Positions 36,901 through 46,477 of a stretch of 64,000 nucleotides of DNA are shown here, in pieces. A program made the position numbers and the translations under genes. This DNA comes from Diphasiastrum complanatum (taxonomy: Eukaryota; Streptophyta; Lycopodiopsida; Lycopodiales; Lycopodiaceae). Position 1 is the stretch's first letter. Each line of letters begins with the position of its first letter. Under the pieces are notes generated by a model. It searched no databases. It saw only the letters and a list, made by a program, of their open reading frames with translations, and was not told the origin of the DNA. The DNA lies in NCBI GenBank assembly GCA_029204225.1, contig CM055099.1, positions 41,215,631 to 41,279,630 on the forward strand, given 5' to 3'.

Positions 36901-39416
36901 GGTGGAAACAAAGCAAATTGACCATCGGTACGTGGTAAAGCTGGCCACGGGAGCAGAGAGCCAAGTTTGGGACCAGATAGTCCTACGTCTTCCTATACAA
37001 ATTCAGGGATATAAGGATAAATTAGATTTCCATGTAATGAATTTGGATAATGTAGACATTATACTTGGTAAGGAGTGGTTCTATGAGAGGAATGAGTAGT
37101 TTAAAGAAAAACTATGTAACTCATAGTTTGTCGTTCTTGCATAACAACTCTCTCATTGAATTGAATGGAAATGTGGATATTTCTTCTCCTTGTATGCTTT
37201 TGGCTTTAGAAACTGTTAAATGTATGGATGTTGTTGATTGTAATTCTAATTTATGTTGGTTGAAGGATTTCACTTACCATGAGGAATGCAATTTACAATA
37301 TTATAACTTCCAAATGGAGTTAATGTCTAACAACCTAAAACAAGAAAATTCATCGGAAGGTGAAACCTTTAGGAGGCTTAGACAAGAATTTAATAATGTG
37401 TTTCCTGAACAACTTCCGAGTCTTCCCCCCTCTAGACAACTGCAAAACTATCTTAAGATGGGCCATGTCAGGCCTAGTAAGTCCCCTTGGGGGGCTCCAA
37501 TTATCTTAGTTGATAAAAAAGACGAAGGTACTCGTGCTTGTGTGGACTTTAAAAAATTAAATAAATTAACGATTAAAAACTGTTACCCCTGACCTCGAAT
37601 GGATGAACTAGTTGATCGATTACATGGTGCAAATTACTTCACCAAAATCGATTTGAGATCAGGGTATCATCAGATTCGAGTAAGGAGTGAGGATGTTGAA
37701 AAAACCAGGTTTAGGACTAGGTATGGCCATTATGAATTTCTGGTTTTACCTTTTGGATTGACAAATATAGTAAGATCTTGGAGGAGCATCTTAGGACTGT
37801 CTTAAAGTTACTTAGACAGGAGAAGCTCTTTGCCAAAGAATCTAAATGTGTTTTCTTCCAGAAGAGATTGGTTTATCTCGGCCACGTTATATCGGACCAT
37901 GGGTTGGAAATTGACCCAAATAAAGTCTGACAAGTTCGTGAATGGCCAATTCCTCAAACCATCTGGGAGGTTAAGTCCTTCTTGGGCTTTACAGGGGTTT
38001 TTCATAGATTTATCATGGGTTTATCATCATTTTCTGGCTCACAAAGAACACAGGGGGCGCCGGCTTTTGCTTGGTAGGTACCTCAAGTGAAGAGTCCTCC
38101 ATGCCTTTGTGGCTCCCGGCTCTCTCTGCAGATGCAGGCACATCTCTCCCTCTTTGGTAGCAAGCGTACTCCCAGCCAATGCACATGTTGCGTAGACCAT
38201 CTTGTTGGATATTGTCAATTGGAATGGGTTGAGAGCACTGTCGCCAGCGAGCGTATGTAAACTTGCAGACTTGTTTGCTGGTGGTTCATTTATAAAAGAT
38301 TTGTGAAAATTTCCAAGATCTTTTTAATTTTAAAAGCCAAGTCTCCAGACAAGTCTGTAATAAAAAGAAGAGTTATTTTAGTGACTGAAAGCAGGCTTGG
38401 AAGATAAGCGGTCAGATCAAACATTCATGCCTGTGACACCGACAAACACATTGTTTGTTGCTCTAATCAGATGCGTTCTGATTATTTCTGTAACTCTCTC
38501 CCTGCAAGTCTAATCAAGAACTCAGGACAGTCCTCACTAAGATTCTGTTCAGGTTTGCTATAAAACATGCGGAACTTACAAATGTGTGTTGATCTCATCT
38601 GGCTTCTAAATTCTGAAACTCTCTAGGGATTCAGCATCACATCATAACACAATAGCAGCCTGAATTCTGAATTTATAGAAATCCAACATTACATAATGAC
38701 AGAGCACATGAATAATTTTTTTTTTGTAAAACCCAAATATGCTGTACAGATTTGCAAGTTTTTTCCTATGTTCCATTTAAAGTGCATAGGGAACTATGTT
38801 TAGAGCAGCCTTGTTCCAGACGCTATGGATCTTTAGAGCAAAAAAATAGTGAATTTAAATCTTAATGTACATTTTGAAGTAGTTTGAGGACCAACAAGTT
38901 TCTAACCTCAATTTTTTTTATAGAAATTCAAAAGGGCAAATGTTTTCAAACTCAACCTTTTGCTGGCAACCATAATTGAGAGGCTGGAACCTAAGCACAT
39001 CGTCTCTTTACCATTCTAAACAAGACTTTTTTCTGCTGAGACTTTTGGATGAGGCACTTACAATGAAATATTTGCACTCTGCTGGCCTATTTACAAGTTC
39101 ACAATTGTGGCTATAATTTTCACTCAATACATGTTAAATGACTCTATCAGTCTTGAATTCTTTTCAAACGTTTTTTAATGAAGGTTACCTTTGATATTTT
39201 CAAATCATCTCATTGTTGTATGCATAGTTGCATGCATGTCTGATCATATTCTGTATGCCATTGTTTAACTGTTGAGGTAAGCTCATTCAATATCGTAATT
39301 TAAAGAGTACAATAGATTGTTGACATTTGTCGCGCCTGCAGGCTGAGTTAGCTGCTTGTCTTGAGAGGGATGGATTCAGGTCAGTACACGAGGCGGTTGG
39401 AGCAGATCACCGATAG
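16831..39416 (+). CDS. PYRD: dihydroorotate dehydrogenase (quinone), mitochondrial, 11 exons
   Basis: Exons: 16831-17073, 22671-22753, 23693-24016, 27629-27884, 28707-28787, 28958-29065, 29207-29236, 31922-32059, 32250-32287, 32463-32562, 39342-39416. All introns are GT-AG and all phases join, giving 1,476 bases (491 residues plus TAG). The enzyme oxidises dihydroorotate to orotate in pyrimidine synthesis and passes electrons to ubiquinone in the inner mitochondrial membrane. Residues 1-81 look like a presequence with an Ala run; exon 2 gives the membrane helix ([18 protein letters not shown]). Family 2 signatures: [62 protein letters not shown] with the catalytic-base serine, [40 protein letters not shown], and C-terminus HEAVGADHR. 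No coding lesion is visible despite large transposon insertions in introns 1, 3 and 10. The start is the first ATG in the Ala-rich frame. Confidence 0.96.
17593..19520 (-). pseudogene. frame beyond the protease, no reverse transcriptase motifs
   Basis: After a TGA near 19491, one frame runs from the retropepsin-like [20 protein letters not shown] (about 19460) to TAG near 17593, with one TGA near 18597: about 625 codons. None of the expected RT (LPFGL, YxDD), RNase H or integrase patterns appears; the predicted protein is rich in Ser, Ala, Val and Leu with several hydrophobic stretches. Caution: this strand is T-rich and A-poor, which thins out stop codons, and other minus frames here are also partly open. 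It may be a divergent accessory domain or a chance frame over decayed sequence. Confidence 0.4.
19537..20130 (-). pseudogene. gypsy gag C-terminus and retropepsin
   Basis: A Pro/Ser-rich linker is followed by the zinc knuckle [14 protein letters not shown], an acidic spacer, and the retropepsin site [12 protein letters not shown]. The frame ends near 19537, and the second half of the protease continues in the frame that enters from 19520. Confidence 0.8.
20130..20942 (-). pseudogene. gypsy gag N-terminal part
   Basis: The frame starts at [15 protein letters not shown] (ATG at 20942) and carries a Pro/Phe-rich region followed by the gag core ([66 protein letters not shown]). It stops at about 20211. 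The continuation ([18 protein letters not shown]) is in another frame, so at least two frameshifts separate it from the knuckle-protease segment. Confidence 0.8.
21003..21426 (-). repeat. leader with degenerate 60-90 bp repeats
   Basis: Segments of the type CTGGACAGCC...GCAAACA...GTGAAAA...GGACGAAA recur about four times between the primer site and gag. The plus-strand relative in intron 3 has the matching repeats at about 25490-25880 (CCAGCGCCC...TTTGCTGTCC). Confidence 0.55.
21627..21638 (-). promoter_or_regulatory. primer binding site of the intron 1 gypsy element
   Basis: The complement reads TGGTATCAGAGC, next to the putative LTR end (CGTAACT). Confidence 0.75.
21639..22069 (-). repeat. 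putative 5' LTR of the intron 1 gypsy element
   Basis: Read on the minus strand it would begin TGTGCAAAGC at 22069 and end at the primer site. It contains a tandem pair of about 31 bases (units with AAGCTATGAAAGCA and CACATAAGCAAGACTTAA, 21671-21740). No second copy is seen for comparison, so the outer boundary is provisional. Confidence 0.5.
22070..22670. other. rest of PYRD intron 1
   Basis: No genes, repeats or element signatures are seen. The intron ends TTGTGTTGCAG before exon 2. Confidence 0.5.
24849..25068 (-). pseudogene. hAT-type transposase fragment (DUF659 region)
   Basis: On the minus strand the frame reads [20 protein letters not shown] followed by [11 protein letters not shown]. 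This closely follows the DUF659 signature (SDGWTD...INFLV...GTxFLKSxD) found in plant hAT-derived transposases. The rest of the transposase is missing. It lies in PYRD intron 3. Confidence 0.7.
25137..26945 (+). mobile_element. gypsy fragment in PYRD intron 3, same family as the intron 1 element
   Basis: A primer site (25361-25372) follows a short LTR remnant ending TTGTAACT. A pyrimidine-rich leader and gag follow: [17 protein letters not shown], then [20 protein letters not shown] and [19 protein letters not shown], then a knuckle with [11 protein letters not shown]. These match the intron 1 gag motif by motif. Homology is lost just before the protease at about 26945. Several stops and frameshifts make it a dead relic. 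It is in the PYRD sense orientation, opposite to the intron 1 copy. Confidence 0.8.
25361..25372 (+). promoter_or_regulatory. primer binding site of the intron 3 gypsy fragment
   Basis: TGGTATCAAAGC directly follows GTAACT, the same junction as in the intron 1 relative (CGTAACT then TGGTATCAGAGC). Confidence 0.75.
28619..28642. repeat. short tandem of TCGCGAA palindromes
   Basis: Three TCGCGAA units stand in a row, separated by one base, in PYRD intron 4. The 7-mer contains the palindrome TCGCGA. No function is evident. Confidence 0.6.
29430..29930. repeat. low-complexity stretch of CTTATGAG/CTTACAAG-like words
   Basis: The words CTTATGAGCC, CTTACAAG, TACGAGT and related variants recur at irregular short spacing in PYRD intron 7. 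It looks like a decayed short-period repeat. No coding is seen. Confidence 0.4.
30671..30873. repeat. 102-bp tandem duplication in PYRD intron 7
   Basis: The segment starting GATGTTAGCTAGCAGCATGA at 30671 is repeated, nearly identical, from 30773. Two full copies sit head to tail, about 40 bases before the CT microsatellite. Confidence 0.9.
30915..30966. repeat. (CT)26 microsatellite in PYRD intron 7
   Basis: An uninterrupted run of 26 CT units. The Ser/Leu frame read through it is not a gene. Confidence 0.98.
31544..31660 (+). mobile_element. 85-bp tRNA-derived SINE with 16-bp target duplications
   Basis: Identical 16-mers CATTATATGACATACA at 31544-31559 and 31645-31660 flank an 85-bp insert (31560-31644). 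The insert has an A box-like TGGCTCAACTGGTTAG and a B box GGTTCGAACCT with tRNA-like spacing, plus a CCAAAG/CTTTGG hairpin where the anticodon arm would be. This is the structure of a tRNA-related SINE. There is no poly(A) or poly(T) tail, and the insert is little longer than a tRNA. It is in intron 7, sense to PYRD. Confidence 0.8.
32563..34288. other. first part of PYRD intron 10
   Basis: No gene, repeat or element signature can be supported here. Short open frames on both strands lack any recognisable motif. Confidence 0.4.
34289..34420. repeat. imperfect 77-bp tandem duplication in PYRD intron 10
   Basis: TCCTAGTAGT(T/C)GCTT...CAAGTCCAC(G/A)ATATTCTT occurs at about 34289 and again at about 34366, each followed by an AGAGCA motif. 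The second copy abuts the hAT relic. Confidence 0.7.
34418..34654 (+). pseudogene. hAT transposase C-terminal (dimerisation) fragment
   Basis: The frame includes [20 protein letters not shown] followed by RYHEV and an acidic tail with FVIETGEQ. The KRxRLxxxxxEKIVYxxY pattern is that of the hAT C-terminal dimerisation region. No catalytic residues are present, so this is a relic of the end of the gene. It is on the opposite strand from the DUF659 piece in intron 3. Confidence 0.55.
35774..35823. repeat. ACGC/ACTC tetranucleotide microsatellite
   Basis: A mixed run of ACGC, ACAC, CTCG and CTCA tetramers in PYRD intron 10, directly before the retroelement relic. Confidence 0.8.
35860..38090 (+). 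mobile_element. gypsy relic with embedded copia RT segment, PYRD intron 10
   Basis: Gypsy gag ([20 protein letters not shown]) runs to about 36019. Then 36020-36350 is a copia RT ([47 protein letters not shown]). Gypsy gag resumes at 36361 ([20 protein letters not shown]), followed by knuckle [14 protein letters not shown], protease-like [11 protein letters not shown] with DIILGKEW, and gypsy RT ([45 protein letters not shown]). Between 37765 and 37775 the RT jumps to KILEEHL-type sequence, so the YxDD active-site segment is deleted. It ends near 38090. Many stops; dead. Confidence 0.85.
38091..39341. other. end of PYRD intron 10
   Basis: No coding or repeat signature is seen. The intron ends CGCGCCTGCAG before the last exon. 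Confidence 0.4.
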
Positions 39417-40436
39417 GAAATTTTCAAACTTCATGACTAGTAAACATTTATTCCAAATTTTTTTCTACTAGTGAATAATTGAGCAGGGGCCAACAGATTA
39501 TGTTGCAGTCTCTGTGAAAATTTTGCATACAATCTGTTGTCTTTCGTAACAGAAAATGAGATGAACATGCCCTTTTATCACATAATCTGAATTTGATTTG
39601 TATTGACAGCAGTCGCTAGCAGTGGTGTTAAATAAGTTTTTCATTGGTTTGAGTTCGCATCTTGGATGATTTTTTTTTTTCAAACTATATTAAGTAGATA
39701 TCAAATGACATGGTTGTGGCTTTGTGAGCAAATTTGCAGATTCTTAACCGTAAGTTCACACAATGCACTTCAGCTTTAAGGTCTGTCTGGTCTATTAACT
39801 ATGATGTAGAAAAGTATTTGTGATCCATGTGTCTGTTATTTTTAGTTCTTCCAGCAAGTTACATTGTATTCAGATTTGAAAATCATGGGTCAATGCTGCA
39901 CTATTTTCTTATAAATAGTTTCACAATTGTGTGTTCTCCATTGTGCAGTAAGAAAGGAGGATATAATTAGCATGAACTTATATGTCGAAAACTTAGTTAT
40001 CATAATATACACCATAAGCCTACATAGGAAAGATCGGAAGTCAATTTTGATGGGAGCTTTATTAAAGAGTTACACAGCCTTCTTAAAACTTGAGGTGGAT
40101 TCTTAAATTAGACTCTCTAAGTTTCTCTAAACAATGTTATGTACAGATTTTTTGAGATTGTAACTTTTGAAACATGTTCAAAATGTTTCGGTAAAAAACC
40201 TGAAATCTTTTTATATATTCTTGGCCTTCCTTTTCTCCCTCTGTTAAGGTTGACGCTTCAATGATAATCAAAATGAAAAGCAAATGCTAACAAAAAAGAT
40301 ATAAAGAACATTGATGCAAGGCTTCAGCATCTTATTTCGTTGCTGATCAGCCCCTACTGCTAAGTCCTCCAATCCGCGTAAGTCACAGTAGACAAAAGCT
40401 ATTTAGGCATCTCTGTGATGTTCTACATGCCCTAAT
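39417..40436. other. PYRD 3' UTR and downstream sequence
   Basis: No strong AATAAA is seen close to the stop; AATAAG near 39630 and GAATAATT near 39473 are weak candidates for a poly(A) signal. Otherwise nothing is recognisable. Confidence 0.35.
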
Positions 40437-40625
40437 TTGTACCATTTACAGCAGCTGCAAAACGACATCAGCTCTGTCAAGGAAACATACAGGTTTTGTG
40501 GCACTAATTTCTTTGCCGAATATGCCAAATTGAAATCCGTAGAGAAAAAGGTAGAAAGTGATGTGCAGGTGAAGAGGTTGCTGCAAGGGTATGTTGATGA
40601 TCCCACAACTGTACTACCTCGCTAA
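40437..40625 (+). CDS. orphan exon-like ORF, unrecognised
   Basis: A frame containing LQQLQNDISSVKETYRFCG and EYAKLKSVEKKVESDVQ has the look of a coiled-coil exon. It has a possible acceptor (CCATTTACAG) before it and a donor-like GTGAAG after VESDVQ. It stops at 40623-40625. No neighbouring exons were found, so it may be a terminal exon of an undetected gene or a gene fragment moved by a transposon. Confidence 0.3.
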   Translation: MYHLQQLQNDISSVKETYRFCGTNFFAEYAKLKSVEKKVESDVQVKRLLQGYVDDPTTVLPR

Positions 40626-40669
40626 TCTGAGGATTAACTCCATCGTTGGACTATGTTGTTGGCAGATCA

Positions 40670-41430
40670 AAAAATACGATTCCACAATTTTATTGTCAAA
40701 AAAGTGAGTTTTGAGAACCTTGAATAGATTTACCACGACTTACATGCATGAGAGTTTGCACATTACTGAGAGTTTGCACACTACTAAATCTATCTTGATC
40801 AACTTGGATTTTGATAGGCTATCAACCAAGATTTGGATCTAGGCAAGAGCTTTTGTACACAAAAATCATCCATCAAAGAGCCATTTCCACGCACATCCAT
40901 GAAAAAACGAAGTGTTACTCAAGCTTTTAGAGCGAGTCAAACATCCTACTCTTGAGTAGCGAGAGGAGAGAGAATGAAACAAGAGAATTTGACTCAAACA
41001 ATTCTCTCAAAAATTCCAAAAAGTACAATGAAAGTCCACATCCATTTAGTGGTAGCTGGAGTTCTTTAAGCATGTGGTGACCTCTAAAAATGATTGCATC
41101 CATGATATGCACCTCTCAATTTGGTTGAACCTCAATAGCCAATAGGATGAGAATTTGGACTTATGGTACACCACTTGCAATTTTGCACACCTACAATCTA
41201 GGATGTGTTATCTTAGGACTTGAGATGGCCCAACCTCATGATGACACTTGGCATGATTCTATTTGACTAGCTTTTGCTTTTGTAAAACAAGCTATTCTAA
41301 AACATGAATTAGCTAATGCAAATAGGCCTACTGATCACACGTGAGAACATGCTCCACATGCGTGATTTACATATGTACATGAAAATGAAAAATATTCAAG
41401 CTAAATTTTGCATATCTTTCACATTTACCA
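40670..41430 (-). repeat. possible decayed LTR related to the 49091-52961 family
   Basis: CACACGTGAGAACATGCTCCACATGCGTG near 41337 aligns with the LTR segment near 52876, and the spacing to AT-rich text on its right is similar. The rest is too diverged to bound. No internal region follows. Confidence 0.3.
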
Positions 41431-41481
41431 CCTATTAATTGGCCAGCTACTATTCAATGACATGAATGATGCTAAAACCTT

Positions 41482-42420
41482 TTGTTTCCAGCACACAAGA
41501 TTAAAAAGATTGAGATATTGGAAAAGACGAGAAAGCATTATTGTTTCGTATATTTGAATGGAGACAATGATGTGGCAACTAAGAACAATTTTTTTTTGAA
41601 TATCACAATCACAAAGAACTTGAAAAGGTCTTCTTTCTCAACAAGTTCAAAGCCAAAGAATAAGTTTTCAGAAATGTGCGATATAAATAACAAACTAAGT
41701 TTGGTACAATCTAGAGCATTCTATCAAACGATTACAATGTTCAAGAAATGAGAAAAGCAATTAGTCCAACGCGTTCATTTCAAGATCAAGCAATTTAAGA
41801 GTATGACATGCATTTCAATCTTAGAGGTGGTTTATTTGTGGATCAAATTTGGTCGAAGTTTGGGAATTAAAACAATACAACTATGTAAAAAAAATATTTG
41901 AAATTTTTGATCATATTTCAATTAGAGATTATGTGGTGGTTGAGAAAAATTCGAAGGCTAAAAAAATAAGCTCAAATTACACTCTCATTTTGCAACCATC
42001 TACAATGATTACAAAACTACTACAAACCAACACTTGTTTGGTACTTTTTTTTTTTCGAAATTAGTTTTCACAAGTTCTATGACAATTGTTAAAAACTCAT
42101 ACAGAAAAGTCTTGGAAGAAATGAAACTGCATTGCTAGCAACAATAGCTATTACAATAATTGAAGTTGGACGACATTATTCAAATAAGAACGTACTAATT
42201 GTTGTAGATGGATTTGATGAGAAAGACAAAATTGGTGTAAGCATGTCCTAATTTTTACTAGAATGCTATTTTAAATATTTTACATATACTGCATAACAAA
42301 CAATTTTGGTCATCTCGTAGAGCTGATTACAAAAAGATTGTTGATGCATTTCGTGAGAAAGGGAAAATAATCTATTGCTTAAGAAATTTGAGCATTTGGA
42401 AAAAGCCAAATCCACCATAA
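41482..42420 (+). pseudogene. scattered coding-like remnants, unrecognised
   Basis: Short frames such as KIKKIEILEKTRKHYCFVYL (about 41487), LLATIAITIIEVGRHYSNKN with VLIVVDGFDEKDKIG (about 42130-42235, ending at a GTGTAAGC donor-like site) and ADYKKIVDAFREKGKIIYCL (about 42320) suggest a decayed gene. Frames and stops do not join. I cannot name the family. Confidence 0.25.
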
Positions 42421-42611
42421 TTGTGTATGTTAGACCAAACAATCATTTGTGAAGTTCCAAAAGGACCGATTAGTGACAGATTGGAAAAGTCTTACACATG
42501 AAAGAAAAAAGACAATAAGCAATGAGATAAGTAATTTTTTTTTTACGTAGTTAATGTCGTTGTGTATGACACAAAATAAACAAACTTATAATCGGATTTT
42601 GGATTGGACTT

Positions 42612-42962
42612 TTAGGTTAAAGGAACATTAGTGGTGATTGGAATAAACCAAAGTTTATATGAGGTCGTCCGCTCAAATGCAAAATGTAAGATGTCCCAGA
42701 CTTCTTTCGAGGTCCGAGCTTCGAACATATGACCGATTTGTGTGTCTAAGATGTTGAGGATGATCATAGCGAAAGCCTTGCCATCCTTTAGCTTCCATCG
42801 GGAGATTGCAGCGTCGTGTGCTTCAGATCTCGCCTCTGCACCTGTAACAACGTCATACAATTCCGTAGCCATTAGCACAATTTTCATATTAAATTTCCAT
42901 AGATGGTAGTTGGATCCATCAAGCTTGTCCACGATGATACTAGCTTTGCTTTGGAAATCCAT
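42612..42962 (-). pseudogene. copia gag N-terminus
   Basis: The minus-strand frame starts MDFQSKASIIVDKLDGSNYH and includes WKFNMKIVLMATELYDVV and TSKEVWDILHFAFER, the pattern of UBN2-type copia gag. It follows an LTR and primer site on the right. Homology is lost near 42612, so only about 100 residues of gag remain. Confidence 0.8.
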
Positions 42963-43055
42963 GTGGAAGTTAGTCTAGGTGATAGTAATAACTATCAAGC
43001 TATGAAGATAGCTCTGACATAAAACCGCTTCCGATACAATGTGGGTATCAGATAT

Positions 43056-43067
43056 GCTCTGATACCA
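43056..43067 (-). promoter_or_regulatory. primer binding site of minus-strand copia remnant
   Basis: The complement reads TGGTATCAGAGC, directly after an LTR ending CCCGGCA. Confidence 0.85.
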
Positions 43068-43842
43068 TGCCGGGAAAGTCGGATTCCCTCGGTGCGTGCA
43101 CTACGTCGTGTTTGCCCTTTTTGCGGAAGCGGAAGAGCAAACAGTCAGACAAAACGAAATGGCGAAGCATATAACACTGACTCAAATCTGAACGCAATAA
43201 CAAGACAATAATTGATTCACATTAATGTACAAAAATACAAGTCAGATAGATGCCATGAGCGCAAGTCAATTGCAGGCGAAATCGCGTGCTCACTAAGCTA
43301 ATTCGGCTCTGTAAAAGCTATGAGCTTATTTTGATAATCAGTGTGAAAGAAAGAATCGACGCATGAAAGCTACAGTGTTTGTCTCGTAGTGATGTTTTGT
43401 GTTGTTGTATATTGCAATGATCACCATCTATATACAATTTACATTAGTGCAGATGTATGTACAAGAAAGAGAATAGAGCTGTTGCGTCATCTTGGTGGGT
43501 AGATCGTGGTTGTTGTTGTCATTGTCAAGATAGTTGAGTACAGGAAGTGGGCATGAGGAGCCTTGGACTATTCGGAGTTGAGCATGTTGTTGCCGATAGT
43601 CGATGGGGTCAAGATAGTCGTTTTGACAGTTCTCGACGGTACTCGATGAAGTCGACCATTCTCAATGGTTTGGCGGTAGTCAGTAAAGTCGGCCTTCGTT
43701 GATAAGTCGGTTGCTACTCTGATGCATGTCTCCGATAATAGAGCATTTCTGTAGACTGTGTGACAATGCATGTAAAACTGTAGCAATGCGAATGGAACTA
43801 GATTAACTTGGGATTTAGGAGAGTAGAGGAATAAATCCAACA
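43068..43842 (-). repeat. copia 5' LTR (minus orientation)
   Basis: On the minus strand it would start TGTTGGATTTATTCC at 43842 and end TTTCCCGGCA at the primer site, with TG...CA ends and about 775 bp. It carries repeated GTCGA/AGTCG words, also found near 46015 and 53640-53950. The outer end is inferred from the TGTTGG start only. Confidence 0.6.
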
Positions 43843-43861
43843 TTGTGAAATTAAGATTAGG

Positions 43862-44520
43862 TGTTAAATTTACACAAGCTAGTTTGGTTTTACCACTTGC
43901 AAATTGTAATGTGGCCATGTTGTGGGATGTCACACGTGCCAAAAATCATAGGATAATTTTCATAAGTATTATTCCTAATCTAGCATTGGAATGGCACTTT
44001 TGGAATGCGGCCAAACTGTGCATAAATAGGCTAGATATTTTCTAGGAGCTAAAAATAGCAATTTTTACATTGTTTTTGGATCTCAAGATCTTGACCCCCA
44101 GTTAGGGTGGATATTATGACCTATTAGATTAGACATTAAGGTTAGGTCATGGATGGATCAGAGATAGCCCTAAATGCTCAGATCCGAGGCACTTCTGTAT
44201 AAATATGTGCTGGATTTGTCATCCAATTATGAGTAAATTTGAGATCTTCTTTCATGACTAGTTTTGCTCTACAATTTGCTTCACGATTGCTATTGGCATT
44301 TGGTTTTTTGTAATAATTAGAAGGATTGGAGGGTGCTGGTACAGTACACAGGCTGTAGCAGGAGGTACATCCACACCTGTGAAGCATTTTGCATGATTTT
44401 GGAGCCGTGGAGTTCAGCCAAAATAAGCTAGAAATCAATAGATTGATTTGTGTTCGATCTTAATTAGGTGCTTTCTCCATCATTTCTAGGATCAATTGGA
44501 CTTATTTTGCTATATTTTCA
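43862..44520 (+). repeat. solo LTR related to the 1-5706 copia family
   Basis: It begins TGTTAAATTTACAC and ends TATATTTTCA, 659 bp against 681 for the relative. Shared blocks occur in the same order: TGTCACACGTGCCAAA, GGTACAGTACACAGGCTGT against GGTGTACAGTACTCAGACTG, and CACACCTGTGAAGC against CACACGTGTGAAGC. No primer site or internal region follows, and no target duplication is obvious. Confidence 0.7.
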
Positions 44521-46003
44521 ATAATAGTAGCTAAATACAAACATCCAAAAGCAAATATCAAATCCCTACTGCAAATTCTCCACAATGTGCTCCAAACAAT
44601 ACCCACAAATATTTCGACAAGTATAACAGTGACTTAAAGATTGATATTCTAAAGCCCAACTCACTTGGACAATTACTTCGAAATTTCATGTCCGACCATG
44701 GACTAGGTAAGAAGTTGTTTGGTTTAAAGCCTGGGAGAATGAGAATTTAAAATTATAGCTTCCAAGTTCATTAATTACTTTTAGCCATCACAGATCGAAA
44801 TTGTAAGTTTATATGCTTTACTACACATATTTTTAGCTTCTGATTCCTAAATCATAATTGGTATGCATCTCAATCAGGTTATGACAAATTGCACAATCAT
44901 CATATAGAATAATATTAACTTGGCAAAATTTTAGAAGCATTATCATTTCTACATTAGCCTACAGAAGGCTATCAACTTTCAAGTTATATATGTCAAATAA
45001 GCATGGTCTTGGTTTTACAGAGCTGTGTGCTATTATGCTGGCATTGTTGTTGAAGAAGCCATCTGTGTGCTCAAGTTTTGAGATAGATTGTCCGCAACAA
45101 GAACTACTTTCCGTAGATACTTTTGCACTAGCTTAGGATACTCTCGAATGGCCTAAGAGATGGAGCAAAAAATTACTCCCATTGCTTGCAAAGTCTTCCG
45201 ATGCATGGTTGCAATCGAAATGCTGTAAAAAATGCTTCAATTTTTCACCTAGCAGTGATCTACCATTGGAATGGTTATAGGTTTTTACAAGCTGTTGGAC
45301 TTGTTCTTTTGATTCGAGAAGATACAGGCCCGGTTACAGACTAGATACAGGCACAGTTAGAGTTGATTGTACTTGATTCGATACAACAAGAAATGACGCG
45401 CCTTAGAACAACAACATAATGAACTTTGCATATTCTCATTATGTATACCTATGCAAAAACACATCTCATTATTGAATCCCTAGACACCTGAACACTATCT
45501 AAATGCAAACATAATATTGGAAATGATCATAATCTAATGACATCACACATTTTATGTTTATAGGAAACACAGACTCATCATCATAAATTTTATTTTCCAA
45601 TAATTTTTTAAGCCATTGACATTTATGCCTTTACAGGATCGACAATATTGTATCGTATAACTGAACACCTTGAACACATTCAGTTCTTTCATACATTGCA
45701 CACCAAAATTATTCATGTTACATTTACTTATAAAACTTACAGTTCTACACATAATTGCAACATACTGACAACCAAATTCTACTATTTTCACGTTTATTGA
45801 ACAACTAAACATAACACTCAACAACATTCCCAAAACCACACCAATTGTTATAATCAATGACATAAATGTTGATGCATTGAGCATAAACAAATTTTAAAAA
45901 AAATTTGAATCGATCGTATGTCAACATGATAGACACCTATCCTTTCAACAAATAACAACTACTATATATGCCTCACAATTGGATCATGTATGGACAAACA
46001 TAC
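44521..46003. other. AT-rich sequence without supported features
   Basis: The 110-codon minus-strand frame at 45558-45890 is hydrophobic and Cys/Ile/Met-rich, as expected of chance frames in AT-rich DNA. Nothing else is recognisable. Confidence 0.35.
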
Positions 46004-46121
46004 TGTTGTGAATCTGATGTCGACTTCGATGACTTCGGTTCTCTGAGAAGCTTTGATACCATTGTTGTGAATCTGATGTCGACTTCGATGACTTCGATTC
46101 TCCCAGCAGCTCTGATACTAC
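46004..46121. repeat. 59-bp tandem duplication containing a primer-site-like word
   Basis: GTTGTGAATCTGATGTCGAC starts at 46005 and again at 46064. Each unit ends in a GCT(T/C)TGATAC word; the first (46050-46061) reads TGGTATCAAAGC on the minus strand. This looks like the LTR/primer junction of a minus-strand element that was tandemly duplicated. Confidence 0.7.
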
Positions 46122-46477
46122 TGATGTGGATCCTGGAATTCAAAGAAGTCGGAGACTTCTAGCACTTCAAAGTCGGAGCTAGTCGTGATTCACTGATATG
46201 ATCTCAGATGGAGCCGATCTATTCGGGGAAGCTACTACTTCATTCCGCGATTAGACATCCTCCGAACTACAAATAACTACTACTAATTTGGTACTAATTT
46301 ATGAATAGTAGATAATGTCAAATGACAGCGGAAGTATATCTACTTATGAATTGAACAAGCATCACAACATTCAAAGATTGCATACATTGAGCAGAAGAAA
46401 TGTTACTTGCATAAGAGAAAATTTGGCTTTGGAAAGGGCCCTATAAGGATTGCCACGTAGGCTGCCTGAGTTTACAT

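Noticed and set aside
45558-45890. 110-codon hydrophobic minus-strand frame
   Set aside because: AT-rich sequence gives chance frames rich in Ile, Phe and Met; no motif or context supports a gene.
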